Positions 27,074 through 33,995 of a stretch of 37,271 bases of DNA are shown here, piece after piece (within the stretch, counting starts at the first letter, position 1; every line of letters begins with the position of its first letter). The stretch is from JALZHR01 sp036389695. GTDB taxonomy: Bacteria > Acidobacteriota > Blastocatellia > Pyrinomonadales > Pyrinomonadaceae. The stretch is from positions 1-37,271 of the forward strand of contig DASVWG010000311.1 in NCBI GenBank assembly GCA_036389695.1, given 5' to 3'. A program made the position numbers and the translations under genes. Under the pieces are notes generated by a model, which worked only from the letters and a program-made list of their open reading frames with translations, made no database searches and was not told the origin of the DNA.

Positions 27074-28057
27074 AAATTCCAGAACGACTTTGCCGAAGCT
27101 CGCGTTTGATTCCAGATATTCGTGCGCTTCGCGGATTTGTTCGAGCGTGAAAACTTTGTCGATATTCGGCTGGATTTTCCCGCCTGCCAGCAAAGGCACG
27201 ACTTCTGCCGCAAATTTTCGCGTCGCTTCCGCCTTTTCCGCCGCCGGGCGCGAGCGCAGAACCGTTCCGATAATTTTCAGGCGTTTTGACATCACCAAAG
27301 CGTAATTCAATTCCGCTCGCGCGCCGCCGGTCGTGCCGACTAAAATGAGCCTGCCCTTTAAATTCAAGCTTTCCAGATTCGCCTGCAAATATTTCGCGCC
27401 GACCAAATCCAGAATCACATCGACGCCTTTGCCCTGATTTTTTTCTTTGATGATTTCGGCAAAATTCGCTTCTTCCGCAACCGGAATCGCTTCGTCAAGT
27501 CCGAATTCGACGCATTTTTCGAGTTTGTCGGGCGTTCGCGAAGTCCCGATTGTTTTAATATTTCGCGCTTTCGCCAACTGCAAAGCGGCAAGCCCGACGC
27601 CGGAGCCGACCGCGTGAATCAAAAGCGTTTCGCCCGCTTTCAATTCGCCTGACGTAAAACAAGCATCGTGCGCGGTGATAAACGCTTCGGGGACAGCGGC
27701 GGCTTCGACGAAGCTTAGATTTTCGGGAATCCGCGCCAGAAGACTTTCATCGGTGAGCAGCAATTCGGCTTGCGCGCCGCCCGCCGTGATGCCGAAAACG
27801 CGGTCGCCGGTTTTGAGTTCGGAAACGTTTTCGCCGGTTTCGGCGACTTCGCCCGCAAACTCCAAACCTAAAATCCTTTCGGGAAAACCAGGCGGCGCGG
27901 GATAAAAACCGCGCCGCTGCAAAAGGTCGGCGCGATTTAAAGCCGACGCTTTAACATTAACCAGAACTTCTTTTCCCGCAGCTTTCGGCGGCTTTTCGAC
28001 CTCGCGGATTTCGAGATTTTCGACGCCGCCGAATTCCCTGACGTAGACTGCTTTCAT
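27071..28057 (-). CDS. NAD(P)H quinone oxidoreductase (zinc-free MDR, PIG3/Qor family)
   Basis: The 328-residue length is normal for this family. The N-terminal GroES-like domain contains VKASALNRADLLQRRGFYP and the LGLEFAGEV segment characteristic of quinone-oxidoreductase-type MDRs. The Rossmann domain begins at LIHAVGSGVGLAALQLAK, with the nucleotide motif VGSGVG, followed by TIGTSR, where an arginine suggests NADPH preference. The structural zinc cysteines of alcohol dehydrogenases are absent. The enzyme probably reduces quinones or enones one electron pair at a time in the cytoplasm. A spacer with a tandem palindrome separates it from the upstream pirin gene on the same strand. Confidence 0.9.
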   Translation of the reverse strand: MKAVYVREFGGVENLEIREVEKPPKAAGKEVLVNVKASALNRADLLQRRGFYPAPPGFPERILGLEFAGEVAETGENVSELKTGDRVFGITAGGAQAELLLTDESLLARIPENLSFVEAAAVPEAFITAHDACFTSGELKAGETLLIHAVGSGVGLAALQLAKARNIKTIGTSRTPDKLEKCVEFGLDEAIPVAEEANFAEIIKEKNQGKGVDVILDLVGAKYLQANLESLNLKGRLILVGTTGGARAELNYALVMSKRLKIIGTVLRSRPAAEKAEATRKFAAEVVPLLAGGKIQPNIDKVFTLEQIREAHEYLESNASFGKVVLEF

Positions 28058-28072
28058 AAAATCATTATAAAC

Positions 28073-28148
28073 AAGTGACAGGTAAAAAGTGATAGGTGAT
28101 AAGGAAGAAACTTTTTCTCCTCATCACCTATCACCTATCACCTATCAC
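28073..28148. repeat. Palindrome of tandem ATCACCT words
   Basis: GTGATAGGTGAT at 28089-28100 pairs with ATCACCTATCAC at 28123-28134. The right side carries three consecutive CACCTATCA-type units and the left side has fewer. It lies between the quinone oxidoreductase start and the pirin stop codon. It could fold as a hairpin, and the copy number is probably variable. Confidence 0.7.
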
Positions 28149-28160
28149 TCTCTTTTTTGA

Positions 28161-28862
28161 TTAGTTTAAATCGAAAAGCAGAAATTCCGTTTCATCTTCG
28201 AGCGCTTTGATTTTCAGTTCTCGTTCGTCGCTGATTGCCGCGCCGTCGCTGGCGTTTAAAGCTTCGCCGTTGATTTCCAGTTTTCCCTTGACGACCTGAA
28301 GCCAGCCGTAACGATTTTCCGCCAAGTTATGCGAAACTTCTTCGCCCGCCGCGAGAATCGAGCTGTAAAGCGAAACGTCCTGGTTGATTTTCACCGAGCC
28401 GTCGGTTCCGGCGCGCGAAGCGACAAGGCGGAGCTTTCCTTTTTTCTCTTCGGGCGCGAAAAACGTCTGCTCGTAGCCGGGCGTTAAGCCGTCCTTTTCC
28501 GGCAGAATCCAAATCTGGTAAAGATGCGTGCTTTCGGTCGCCGAAGGATTAAATTCGCTGTGGCGGATTCCCGTTCCGGCGGTCATTCGCTGCACCTCGT
28601 GCGGGCGCAGGGTTTCTTCGCCGCCCGTCGAATCCTTGTGCGCCAGCGCGCCTTCGGTCACGTAGGTGATGATTTCCATATTCGCGTGCCCGTGCGTGCC
28701 GAAGCCTTCGCCCGCCGCGACGCGGTCTTCGTTTATCACGCGCAAGGTGCGAAAGCCCATAAAGCGCGGGTCGTAATAGGTGTTGAATGAAAATGTGTGA
28801 TAAGTGTCCAGCCAACCGTAATTGGCGTGTCCGCGTTCGTTTGCTCGTCTGACTTTAATCAT
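28161..28862 (-). CDS. Pirin family protein (YhhW-like)
   Basis: ATG 28862 is chosen because AGAGGA lies seven bases upstream and the product then starts MIKVRRANER as in homologs; an upstream TTG at 28883 lacks this support. With that start the four metal ligands fall at H57, H59, H101 and E103 (GTHGHANME and GIRHSEFN), the same spacing as in E. coli YhhW. The 233 residues form a bicupin, with NYGWLDTYHTFSFNTYYDP near the N-terminus. YhhW-type pirins can oxidise quercetin in vitro; the physiological role is unclear. A 28-bp perfect inverted repeat lies about 110 bp upstream. Confidence 0.93.
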   Translation of the reverse strand: MIKVRRANERGHANYGWLDTYHTFSFNTYYDPRFMGFRTLRVINEDRVAAGEGFGTHGHANMEIITYVTEGALAHKDSTGGEETLRPHEVQRMTAGTGIRHSEFNPSATESTHLYQIWILPEKDGLTPGYEQTFFAPEEKKGKLRLVASRAGTDGSVKINQDVSLYSSILAAGEEVSHNLAENRYGWLQVVKGKLEINGEALNASDGAAISDERELKIKALEDETEFLLFDLN

Positions 28863-28972
28863 TGATTTTTCCTCTATTCTCAATAAATTCTATGTTTTTA
28901 GAATAGCGAAAAAAGTTTGCTTTGAAATCATTATAGAAGGGGAAATTTTTCTCATACTTTCGGGTGAAGTCA

Positions 28973-29088
28973 GAACCGCCTGCGGTAGCGGGCGGTTGAA
29001 GATTGGAGTCTGAAATGTTTGAATTTATTTTAACGCTTTTCGCGCTTTGATAAGCTCGCGTTCAACCGCCCGCTACCGCAGGCGGTTC
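28973..29088. repeat. REP-like pair: 28-bp perfect inverted repeat
   Basis: Bases 28973-29000 and 29061-29088 are perfect reverse complements around a 60-bp spacer. Each arm itself contains a GC-rich dyad (CCGCC...GGCGG). This is the architecture of REP doublets/BIMEs. It lies upstream of the pirin gene and ends 14 bp from the stop codon of the next gene. No REP-associated transposase gene is in the window. Confidence 0.85.
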
Positions 29089-29101
29089 CGACCGTAGCTG
29101 A

Positions 29102-29728
29102 TTAAAGGTCAACGCGGACTAAACCGCGTTTTATAGCGGAAGTGGCGGCTGATGTGCGGTCGGAGACGGCGAGCTTTTCGAAGATGTTTTTGATGTGAGT
29201 TTTGACCGTGTTTTCGGAAACGTTTAAAGCAAAGGCGATTTCCTTGTTCGACTGTCCGGCGACAATCATTTCCAGGATGCGCTGCTCGCTCGGCGTGAGC
29301 GTATCGCGCCCGAGATTTTCGCTTAAAATCGTGGCAATCTCGCCCGGAATATATTTTTTGCCGGCGGCGACCGTGCGAATCGATTTTGTTAATTCGCTTT
29401 CGGAAATATTGCGCAAAATATAGCCGTAAGCGCCGCCCGCCAAAGCGCGATTGATTTCGGCGTCGCCCGCGTGCGAAGCGAGAATGATAATCTTCGCTTT
29501 CGGCGCAAATTCGAGAAAATTTCCGATTTCGTCGACGGCGCAAGACTCCGGCAGGCGCAAACTCATCAAAGTCACGTCCGGGTGTTTCTGCCGAAACAAA
29601 CGAAAACCTTCGTCGCTTGTCCGCGCGTCGCCGACAATCTCAAAATCCTTTTCCGCTTCCAAAATCGTGCAGATGCCGACGCGGACGAGCGTTTCGTTTT
29701 CGATAATCAGGATTTTGATTTTGTTCAT
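29102..29728 (-). CDS. NarL/LuxR-type response regulator with degenerate receiver
   Basis: This 208-residue protein has a receiver-like domain (1-120) and a LuxR/NarL helix-turn-helix (about 145-205; LTPSEQRILEMIVAG then NKEIAFALNVSENTVKTHI). The usual phospho-acceptor aspartate in LMDLRMP is S56 here (LMSLRLPES), and the conserved lysine of the LLKD-type motif is R106 (YILRN). The acidic pair reads ENE. It therefore probably cannot be phosphorylated in the standard way and may respond to protein or ligand binding. No histidine kinase is adjacent. The DNA-binding half looks intact. Confidence 0.9.
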   Translation of the reverse strand: MNKIKILIIENETLVRVGICTILEAEKDFEIVGDARTSDEGFRLFRQKHPDVTLMSLRLPESCAVDEIGNFLEFAPKAKIIILASHAGDAEINRALAGGAYGYILRNISESELTKSIRTVAAGKKYIPGEIATILSENLGRDTLTPSEQRILEMIVAGQSNKEIAFALNVSENTVKTHIKNIFEKLAVSDRTSAATSAIKRGLVRVDL

Positions 29729-29742
29729 TTCAAGAAAAAATT

Positions 29743-29816
29743 TACAGGGATGACAGGATTAGCAGGGATAAAAAGAAAATAATAAATAATCCCTGTTTAT
29801 CTTGCTATCCCTGTAA
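29743..29816. repeat. Palindrome of TTTACAGGGAT words
   Basis: The left arm (about 29747-29770) reads ATTTACAGGGAT followed by more CAGG units. It pairs imperfectly with about 29789-29816, where ATCCCTGTAAAT lies at the far end. It fills the spacer between the response regulator start (29728) and the stop codon of the next minus-strand gene (29832). It could form a hairpin in the regulator's leader. Confidence 0.7.
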
Positions 29817-29831
29817 ATTCTCCTGTTTTAA

Positions 29832-30260
29832 TCAGCTTTTCACGTTTCTTTTCGCGACCGCCAGCAATTCTTCGGGCATCCATTTGCTCAGATTTTTTTC
29901 TTCGGCTTCACTGATGCCTTTGTGGCGGTTGCGCCATTCTTTTTCGGGGTCGTCTTCGCGCCCGGATTCTTTCGGGTAATTTTCCACCTGTTCGAGGCTG
30001 ATGATGATGCCGTGCGCGACTTCGCTCCAATCTTTCATCTGAATTCCGCGCAGGACAATCGGCAAACCGGCAGTCCAATCTTCTTCGGGCGCGATGTTGT
30101 CGTATTCGGGAATCGTCAAACTGGCGGTCGTCGGAAACGTTTTGCCGCCGAATTCGCTGACGATTTGCGATTTGACGTCCTTATAAGAGCCGTTCGGATT
30201 TGCCTGTCTGATTTCCAATGCGCGGCGAAAAATGTCTGATACGGTCGTTTGATTGCTCAT
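29832..30260 (-). CDS. Cytoplasmic protein of unknown function
   Basis: The start at about 30260 (MSNQTTVSDIFRRAL) is preferred because AGGAGA lies about 12 bases upstream. An upstream GTG at 30314 would add a hydrophobic stretch that overlaps this ribosome site. The 142-residue product has no signal peptide. Its first 35 residues look helical (DIFRRALEIRQANPNGSYKD). The C-terminal third is strongly charged (ESGREDDPEKEWRNRHK). No family was recognised. It lies upstream of the atypical response regulator on the same strand, and the two might be co-transcribed across the palindrome. Confidence 0.7.
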   Translation of the reverse strand: MSNQTTVSDIFRRALEIRQANPNGSYKDVKSQIVSEFGGKTFPTTASLTIPEYDNIAPEEDWTAGLPIVLRGIQMKDWSEVAHGIIISLEQVENYPKESGREDDPEKEWRNRHKGISEAEEKNLSKWMPEELLAVAKRNVKS

Positions 30261-30320
30261 TGTTTTAGAAAATCTCCTAATTTTACAAAAAGAAATGAAA
30301 TCACAGATTAACACAAATAA

Positions 30321-30448
30321 ATGCGGAACGCGGAATGATGAATGCGGCAGCGATGAACGCGGAATTAATTTTGAATTTTGAACTTTGAATTAAAGATTCT
30401 CGCTTAACTTAAAACTCAAAACTTTCTTCCGTTCATCGCTGCCGCATT
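30321..30448. repeat. Palindrome of GCGGAA/GATGAACG words between divergent genes
   Basis: AATGCGGCAGCGATGAACG at 30341-30359 is a perfect 19-base reverse complement of 30430-30448. Further imperfect pairing comes from GCGGAATG units and the TTGAATTTTGAAC-type words in the centre. It occupies most of the spacer between the divergent gene starts at about 30260 and 30480, so it lies where both promoters should be. Confidence 0.75.
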
Positions 30449-30479
30449 CCGCATTATGCTAATCTGTCATTTCAAAAAT

Positions 30480-30965
30480 ATGCAGAAACTAATTTATAAA
30501 CTACATTTGTGGCTCGGGCTTTTCGCCGCGATTCCGGTTCTGGCGTGGGCTTTGAGCGGTTTTCTATACGCTTTGCCGAACACGGTCGAAGGCGGCACAA
30601 TCGAAAAAATCGATGCTTCGCGCGTGAAAATCGCTCCGGCGGAAGCGATGCGGAAAGCCGACGAGCTATCGGGAAAAACTCTGCCGACGACGGCTTTGAC
30701 TTTGCTGATGAAAGACGGCAGACCGCAGTATCAATCAATCGGCGGGCTGGGCGCGGATTCGATTTTCGTCGACGCCGAAACGGGCGAAGCGCAGATGTCC
30801 GCGCCGCCGTCGCGGAAAACCAGATTTTTCCGCGAGGCGCATTTTTATTTTTTCGCGGGCGGCTGGCAGGTGCCGCTTTTAATCGTTTTTTCGCTGCTGG
30901 CGAGCCTTTCGGCGCTGACGGGCATTTATCTGAATATTGTTTACTGGCTCGGAAGATGGAAGTGA
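30480..30965 (+). CDS. PepSY domain membrane protein
   Basis: ATG 30480 gives 161 residues starting MQKLIYKLHLWLGLFAAIPV, the standard opening of PepSY-associated transmembrane proteins; ATG 30456 is less likely. Helix 1 lies at about 8-28 and helix 2 near the C-terminus (VPLLIVFSLLASLSALTGIY). Between them a PepSY-like domain (RVKIAPAEAMRKADELSG...) faces the periplasm. Full-length iron-uptake reductases of this type have more helices, so this is the short, two-helix version. It may assist iron or heme handling or inhibit a peptidase. No siderophore or TonB gene is adjacent. Confidence 0.82.
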   Translation: MQKLIYKLHLWLGLFAAIPVLAWALSGFLYALPNTVEGGTIEKIDASRVKIAPAEAMRKADELSGKTLPTTALTLLMKDGRPQYQSIGGLGADSIFVDAETGEAQMSAPPSRKTRFFREAHFYFFAGGWQVPLLIVFSLLASLSALTGIYLNIVYWLGRWK

Positions 30966-31043
30966 AAAATGCAAAACGCGCTCAGCAGACAAAAACGTCT
31001 TTTATATGAAAGGCGATTGCCTGACCGATGATTTGTTGAATCA

Positions 31044-32291
31044 TCAATGGCTGAGGAAATTTCGCGCTGAAATTATTTCGGGAATGTCCGCGTCCGCATT
31101 TTTCCACGTTTCGAGAAACAATCGGTAATTTTCGCGGGCTGCCGCCGGTTGACTGCTTCGCTCAAAGACCTGGGCGAGATGAAAGCGGGCAAGCGGGTAA
31201 TTCGGATTAAGCGCTAAAATCCGCTCAAGCTCCGCTTTTGCTTCGTCAAATCGTTTGAGTTCGATAAACGCTTTGGCGAGACAGTCTTCGAGCGAGTCAA
31301 TGTCCCAAATCGGGGATTGTCTGCGCAGAGCCTCTTTGAAATTCTCAATCGCTTCGTCGGCGCGGTTGTTTTTCAGAGCTATCGTGCCGCGCCGGTAAAA
31401 TTCAAAACGCCCGGTCAGGCGCGCGCCGCGATTGTGGCGCTGGTTAAGGGCTAAAAGGCGCGTTTCCAATTCTGTCGCCCGCGCCGCATCGCCGCGCGCG
31501 TGCGCCAGCGTTAAGGCTTCCCAGATAACTTCCCCGTTGACCGCTCGTATTTTGGCGACGCTTCGTTCGGCGCCGGCAAAATCGCGCATTCTCATCCGGA
31601 TATTAAAAATTCCTTTATAACCTCGCTCGCGCTCAGCGTCGGCGGGCGCGACGGAAATGTAGCGCCTGTATAAGCCGGCGGCTTCGCGGTATTGTCCGAG
31701 ATGAAACCGCGCGTTGGCAAGATGAATGAGGGCAATCTCGAAATTCGGATTTATTTCCAGCGCGCGATTGTAATTTTCAATGGCGGCGGCGTAATCGCCC
31801 GCCCATAAATAACTCAAGCCCAGGCTGTCGTAAGCGTTCGTCTCGTTCGGCGCGAGCGCGACATAACGCTGATGCGCGGCAATCGCCTCGTCGTGTTTGC
31901 CCATTACCGAAAGCAGACCGCCGAGCGAGTTATAGAGATTTTTGTTTTCCGGGTCAACCGCCAATCCCTGCCGCAAAACCGAAAGAGCTTCATCGCGCCG
32001 CTCTTCGCCGGCGAGCAGCCTGCCGAGTCGCCAGTAGGCTTCGCTGTCGAGCGGGTATTTTTCGATGATTTCCCGAAACCTCTGAATCGCATTTTCATAA
32101 TCGAGATTAGCGATGGCGTACCACGCGGCGATGTTGAGCCGGTCTTTTTCGGTTAATCTGTCGGAAAGCGCGAAAGCCCGCGTCAGATACGGTTTGCCTT
32201 TATCGACGTAACCCCAGGTGACGGCATAGGCATAACCGATACGGGCGTGCGCGAGCGCAAACTCCGGGTCCAGCGCGGCGGCTTTTTCCAA
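31044..32291 (-). CDS. Tetratricopeptide repeat protein lacking its 5' end
   Basis: The frame encodes about eleven TPRs (for example AYWRLGRLLAGEERRDEALS, AYDSLGLSYLWAGDYAAAIE) with no stop until FLSH. The first codon available is a TTG at 32291, but TPR sequence continues upstream as YREAIELLEKAAALDPE to about 32309, and no ATG or GTG precedes it before the frame closes at 32427-32429. Upstream of 32309 the sequence no longer resembles TPRs. Full-length Acidobacteriota proteins of this kind often carry a winged-helix or Ser/Thr kinase domain at the N-terminus. I infer that such a domain was lost here. Expression of the remainder is doubtful. Confidence 0.7.
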   Translation of the reverse strand: MEKAAALDPEFALAHARIGYAYAVTWGYVDKGKPYLTRAFALSDRLTEKDRLNIAAWYAIANLDYENAIQRFREIIEKYPLDSEAYWRLGRLLAGEERRDEALSVLRQGLAVDPENKNLYNSLGGLLSVMGKHDEAIAAHQRYVALAPNETNAYDSLGLSYLWAGDYAAAIENYNRALEINPNFEIALIHLANARFHLGQYREAAGLYRRYISVAPADAERERGYKGIFNIRMRMRDFAGAERSVAKIRAVNGEVIWEALTLAHARGDAARATELETRLLALNQRHNRGARLTGRFEFYRRGTIALKNNRADEAIENFKEALRRQSPIWDIDSLEDCLAKAFIELKRFDEAKAELERILALNPNYPLARFHLAQVFERSSQPAAARENYRLFLETWKNADADIPEIISARNFLSH

Positions 32292-32308
32292 CAGCTCGAT
32301 GGCTTCGC

Positions 32309-32644
32309 GGTACCGGAGCCGGCAGTAGCGGCGGCGGCAGTAACGGTGGTTGTAATAAAAGTAATAGCTACAGCATATCCGTCTCGCCCAGCACGGCGCG
32401 ACCGGGCGAAAAAGTGAAAGTTTACTTCAGTTTTCCCGGCGATAAACCTGACCCCGGCGATTGGATCGGTTATTTTCCGGTCGGCACGGATAGTTATATG
32501 GAATGGTATTGGGTGAAAGACCTCGGCGGCGGCTGTTCAGCCACTTTTACGGCTCGCGGAGCGGGAAACTATGAATTCCGTTATTTGCTCAAAGGCGGTT
32601 ACGACCAGGTGACGGCGCGCGCCGGTTTCAGGATTGTGCAGTAA
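32309..32644 (+). pseudogene. Fragment of an exported beta-sandwich protein, 5' end missing
   Basis: The plus frame reads a Gly/Ser linker (GAGSSGGGSNGGCNKSNS) into a compact beta domain: YSISVSPSTARPGEKVKVYF, then DWIGYFPVGTDSYMEWYWVK, then GNYEFRYLLKGGYDQ, ending GFRIVQ. The DWIG and YEFRYL pattern resembles SKICH-like beta-sandwich modules found at protein C-termini. There is no ATG upstream. A GTG at 32414 would start inside the domain's strand region and lacks a ribosome site. The upstream end meets the truncated TPR gene head to head at about 32305-32320. A remnant is the simplest reading. Confidence 0.55.
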
Positions 32645-32765
32645 ATAATTAACAGCGGAAACATAACCGGCGGCGGCAAATTTAATCGTCCACGGAAGAC
32701 CGTCAAAGGTGAAATTATTAACGGCGGCGGCACAAAGACGATGAAGAATCGATTTTTGGAGAAAA

Positions 32766-33113
32766 ATGAAAATGAAAAAAAAGCTTGTCAAAACTGTTGT
32801 CTTGATTTTAATTGCGCTTAGTTTAACCGGCGACGCTTTAGCGCAGACGACGCGAATACGGTTTGCCAGAGGCAGAACTTCGACGACCGTTTCGGGAAGC
32901 GTCGCCGGGAATGACTTTCGCCAGTACGTTCTCGGCGCGCGACGGGGACAATATCTGTCGGCAAACGTCAGCTCGCGCAACGGCTGCGTGCTGTTCACCC
33001 AGGGCTCGACCAGTCTGGGTTTCACGACGGATACCGGCGATAACTACATTACCCTGAACAACACCTGCGGCAGAACGGTTTCCTATACGATGACCGTTTC
33101 GATTACCTACTGA
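32766..33113 (+). CDS. Small exported protein, pre-peptidase-C-like beta-sandwich
   Basis: A GGAG ribosome site precedes ATG 32766. The 115-residue product has a clear signal peptide (KKLVKTVVLILIALSLTG, cleavage near ALA-Q). The mature part is a short beta domain: TTVSGSVAGNDFRQYVLGAR, GQYLSANVSS, and a final strand SYTMTVSITY. The two cysteines (NGCVLF, NNTCG) could form a disulfide. The pattern resembles PPC-type carbohydrate or protein-binding modules. It stands alone between gene fragments and a small DNA-binding gene; function is unknown. The frame stays open after the TGA. Confidence 0.75.
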   Translation: MKMKKKLVKTVVLILIALSLTGDALAQTTRIRFARGRTSTTVSGSVAGNDFRQYVLGARRGQYLSANVSSRNGCVLFTQGSTSLGFTTDTGDNYITLNNTCGRTVSYTMTVSITY

Positions 33114-33458
33114 AACGGTTTATACGGGTATCGAAAAGTCGAGTTTAGGAAAATTTTCCCGATTACCGCTGCCGCGATTCTACGCTCCCGCAGAATACCT
33201 CGAACGTCAAACCGCCGGTCTTTCCGGAACAGATTCGACCTGAGAAGCGTTCACTCTTATAAACGCGGAAAAGGTATTCTGCGCGGGGCAGTAGAAGCAC
33301 TTGAAAAGAAAAAACCCGCCAAAACACCGCCGCCCGGGAAAACTCTCGAATCCATGAAAGCTTTAGTTTATAAGTTTTTCGGAAGAATAATTAAAACAGT
33401 TGCGTTACAATTCTCAGACTGTTAATCTGTACACCGCATTATTACCAATCGTGAGACC
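33114..33458. other. Intergenic region with an open frame after a stop codon and an inverted repeat
   Basis: After the TGA at 33111-33113 the same frame is open for 103 codons to a TAA at 33423-33425, but it has no early ATG. A 12-bp perfect inverted repeat (33189-33200 with 33272-33283, CGCAGAATACCT type) lies inside. It may be a gene remnant. No independent gene is supported. Confidence 0.4.
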
Positions 33459-33686
33459 GTGACAAATATTTCCGGCAAAACCAAAAAACGAATAACCACG
33501 CGCGAGACGGCGGAAATATTGGGCATCTCGGCGGGAAGGGTGCGCCGGATGATTATGGACGGCATTATAACGGACGTGGAAAAATTCGGCTCAAATAACG
33601 CCATTAACGCCGAAGAGATAGAGAAATTGAAATCAACCCGGAGAACCGCCGCCGGCAGACCGCCAAAAGTGAAAGCCGAAGATTGA
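33459..33686 (+). CDS. Small helix-turn-helix (excisionase/MerR-like) protein with AT-hook-like tail
   Basis: The 75-residue protein starts with GTG 33459; only a weak ribosome site precedes it. Residues about 10-58 form a winged helix of the excisionase/HTH_17 type (TTRETAEILGISAGRVRRMI, then GIITDVEKFGSNNAINAEEI). The C-terminus has AAGRPPKVK (GRPPK at 66-70), close to an AT-hook core that binds the minor groove of AT-rich DNA. There is no integrase or phage gene beside it, so it is more likely a small chromosomal regulator than an active excisionase. Confidence 0.78.
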   Translation: MTNISGKTKKRITTRETAEILGISAGRVRRMIMDGIITDVEKFGSNNAINAEEIEKLKSTRRTAAGRPPKVKAED

Positions 33687-33995
33687 TGCTTCCGGCGCTT
33701 TTGAGACCGAGCCGATTAGCGTATCTCCAAAAAATTTTAAGCCTTCGGTGCTGAACAATCAAAGGCTTCCGTTCATTGATAATTGAATAAGCAACGCCAT
33801 TAAAGGCAAAAGCAGTCTAACAATTTTCCGGCGCGGTTTTTAATGCCGGATGACTGTTTCGGCTGCTTTTATCCTTTATTTGTATCCCGAAAGGCTCGCC
33901 GGTCGGGTAAGCGATTGTTATTCAATATCTTAATCAGCGGCTGGTGTTTCGACATCCGAAAAATTAGTCTGACCGCAGGGAGTTATCAAAAAAAA
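33687..33995. other. Intergenic region without a recognisable gene
   Basis: These 309 bases separate the small helix-turn-helix gene from the thioredoxin-fold gene. An ATG at 33843 is in frame with the downstream gene but would add about 50 residues that look non-coding before a clear signal peptide. A promoter for the downstream gene is expected here; no strong boxes were seen. Confidence 0.4.

Noticed and set aside
28073..29816. CRISPR array
   Set aside because: The repeats are palindromic or tandem and lack regular repeat-spacer alternation; no cas gene is present.
33459..33686. Phage or integrative-element excisionase
   Set aside because: The helix-turn-helix resembles excisionases, but no integrase, attachment-site pair or phage gene is nearby.
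33843..33995. N-terminal extension of the thioredoxin-fold gene
   Set aside because: Translation from ATG 33843 would bury a clear signal peptide that begins at 33996 behind about 50 residues without domain character.
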